Made by a program: the position numbers and the translations under genes
NCBI GenBank assembly: GCA_002311645.1
Contig: DBYW01000003.1
Coordinates: 55,897-88,567 of the forward strand
DNA: 32,671 nucleotides
Source: Bacteroidales bacterium UBA1176
Lineage (GTDB): Bacteria; Bacteroidota; Bacteroidia; Bacteroidales; WCHB1-69
Direction: 5' to 3'
Shown here: piece by piece, positions 32,066 to 32,671 of the stretch
How the letters are laid out: each line of letters begins with the position of its first letter
Numbering within the stretch: position 1 is the stretch's first letter
Notes under the pieces: model-generated
Database searches by the model: none
What the model was told of the DNA's origin: nothing
What the model saw: only the letters and a program-made list of their open reading frames with translations

Positions 32066-32671
32066 TTATTGTCTCTCCTTCATCATCTTGATGAAAGGAT
32101 TGAAGTAGTTATCGCCTTTGGTGACCACACCCGCGAGACCCTTGCCACCGGTCATCGGACGCTTAACGTCGCCGAAGGTTCCTTTCTCCAATGCGGTGAA
32201 CAGTCCTTCTTCCACAATCTGCTTCAGCAAATCGATGGTCTTGTCGAGGACCTCCTTGGCGCGTGTGCGGCAAATTCCGCCCTCGCGGAACTCCATCTCC
32301 TCGCCAATGCTGCGCATATCGTTGAAGATATAGCGGGCATTCTCGATGGAAAGATAGCGGTCGCTCATAAAGGGCGTGTGGATGGCCTCGGTAGGCATAC
32401 CCAACAACTGGATGCCCTGATGTGTCCAGATGCCGATCATATTGAAGAGGGCATCCTGGATGTGGCCGCGGAAGATGTTGCCGGTCATAAACTTGGTGGG
32501 CGGCATATACTTCAGCGTGGCCTTCGGGAAGATCTCGCGCGTCATCTGTGCCTGAGCCAGTTCGAGGAGGAAACCGTTTTCGAGCATCGGATCCATCTCG
32601 AAGGCATGGCCGAGACCCATCTGTTCCTCGGGCAGACCGGCCAGGAGAGCCAGCTGCTCGTTGATGAGGTC
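32066..32671 (-). CDS. kamD: lysine 5,6-aminomutase, alpha subunit, C-terminal part (cut by window end)
   Basis: The frame is open to the last base of the window; 201 residues of the C-terminal side are visible (the family has about 510-520). DLINEQLALLAGLPEEQMGL, GHAFEMDPMLENGFL, YMPPTKFMTGNIFRGH and ALFNMIGIWTHQGIQLLGM are characteristic of KamD, the TIM-barrel subunit that binds substrate and PLP phosphate and provides the radical chamber. It forms an alpha2beta2 complex with KamE, encoded further down the same operon. The product has a normal C terminus (NPFIKMMKERQ). Upstream genes of the operon are outside the window. Confidence 0.95.
   Translation of the reverse strand, partial: DLINEQLALLAGLPEEQMGLGHAFEMDPMLENGFLLELAQAQMTREIFPKATLKYMPPTKFMTGNIFRGHIQDALFNMIGIWTHQGIQLLGMPTEAIHTPFMSDRYLSIENARYIFNDMRSIGEEMEFREGGICRTRAKEVLDKTIDLLKQIVEEGLFTALEKGTFGDVKRPMTGGKGLAGVVTKGDNYFNPFIKMMKERQ

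Overview
The window looks like chromosomal DNA from a member of the Bacteroidota, most likely a Bacteroidales. Evidence: repeated Bacteroidota-type -7 boxes (TAnnTTTG) ahead of genes, little sign of Shine-Dalgarno sites, a type IX secretion (T9SS) C-terminal sorting domain, a TonB-dependent receptor with DUF5689 lipoproteins, and a DUF2795 protein. The kam/kdd genes point to an anaerobe that ferments lysine. No integrase, transposase, phage structural gene, rRNA or CRISPR array was seen.

Layout. 1-4172: the 3' end of an NAD(P)H-hydrate dehydratase gene, an exported thioredoxin-fold protein, and a Y-family DNA polymerase paired with a YolD-like protein; then, on the minus strand, a DUF2795 protein. 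4256-4967: a PduO-type cobalamin adenosyltransferase divergent from tRNA-Lys(CTT), with overlapping promoters. 4968-5614: about 650 bases with no convincing intact gene, holding a possible decayed T9SS sorting domain, a nested inverted repeat and a 16-bp palindrome. 5666-8059: a DltB-like MBOAT acyltransferase, a DltD-like SGNH protein and a 39-residue membrane microprotein ending in CLYAGF, which resembles the C-terminal tyrosine motif of DltX. 8135-10596: a small lipoprotein and an outer-membrane-like protein, divergent from a BamA/TamA-like POTRA-barrel protein. 10605-11234: an AAA-type P-loop protein.

11457-17887: a TonB-dependent receptor, two paralogous DUF5689 lipoproteins and ribBA. 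17967-22090: an ArnT/PMT-like glycosyltransferase, a nucleoside kinase and a DUF2520 Rossmann protein. 22212-29267: kdd (3,5-diaminohexanoate dehydrogenase), an exported 5'-nucleotidase-type phosphoesterase, a CPA2 cation:proton antiporter and a large secreted N-acetylmuramoyl-L-alanine amidase with CUB-like and T9SS sorting domains. 29415-32671 (minus strand): kamD (cut by the window edge), an exported double-[4Fe-4S] DUF362 protein, a small UvrD-tail/CarD-like protein and kamE.

How they fit together: KamDE (adenosylcobalamin- and PLP-dependent lysine 5,6-aminomutase) and Kdd catalyse successive steps of lysine fermentation to acetate and butyrate. The PduO-type enzyme could supply adenosylcobalamin. 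kdd has its own promoter and runs convergently to the kam genes. kamA, kce and kal are not in the window. The observations most worth following are the DltX-like microprotein in a dltB-dltD unit without dltA/dltC, and the kam operon in which an exported Fe-S protein and three blocks of degenerate short repeats lie between the aminomutase subunit genes.
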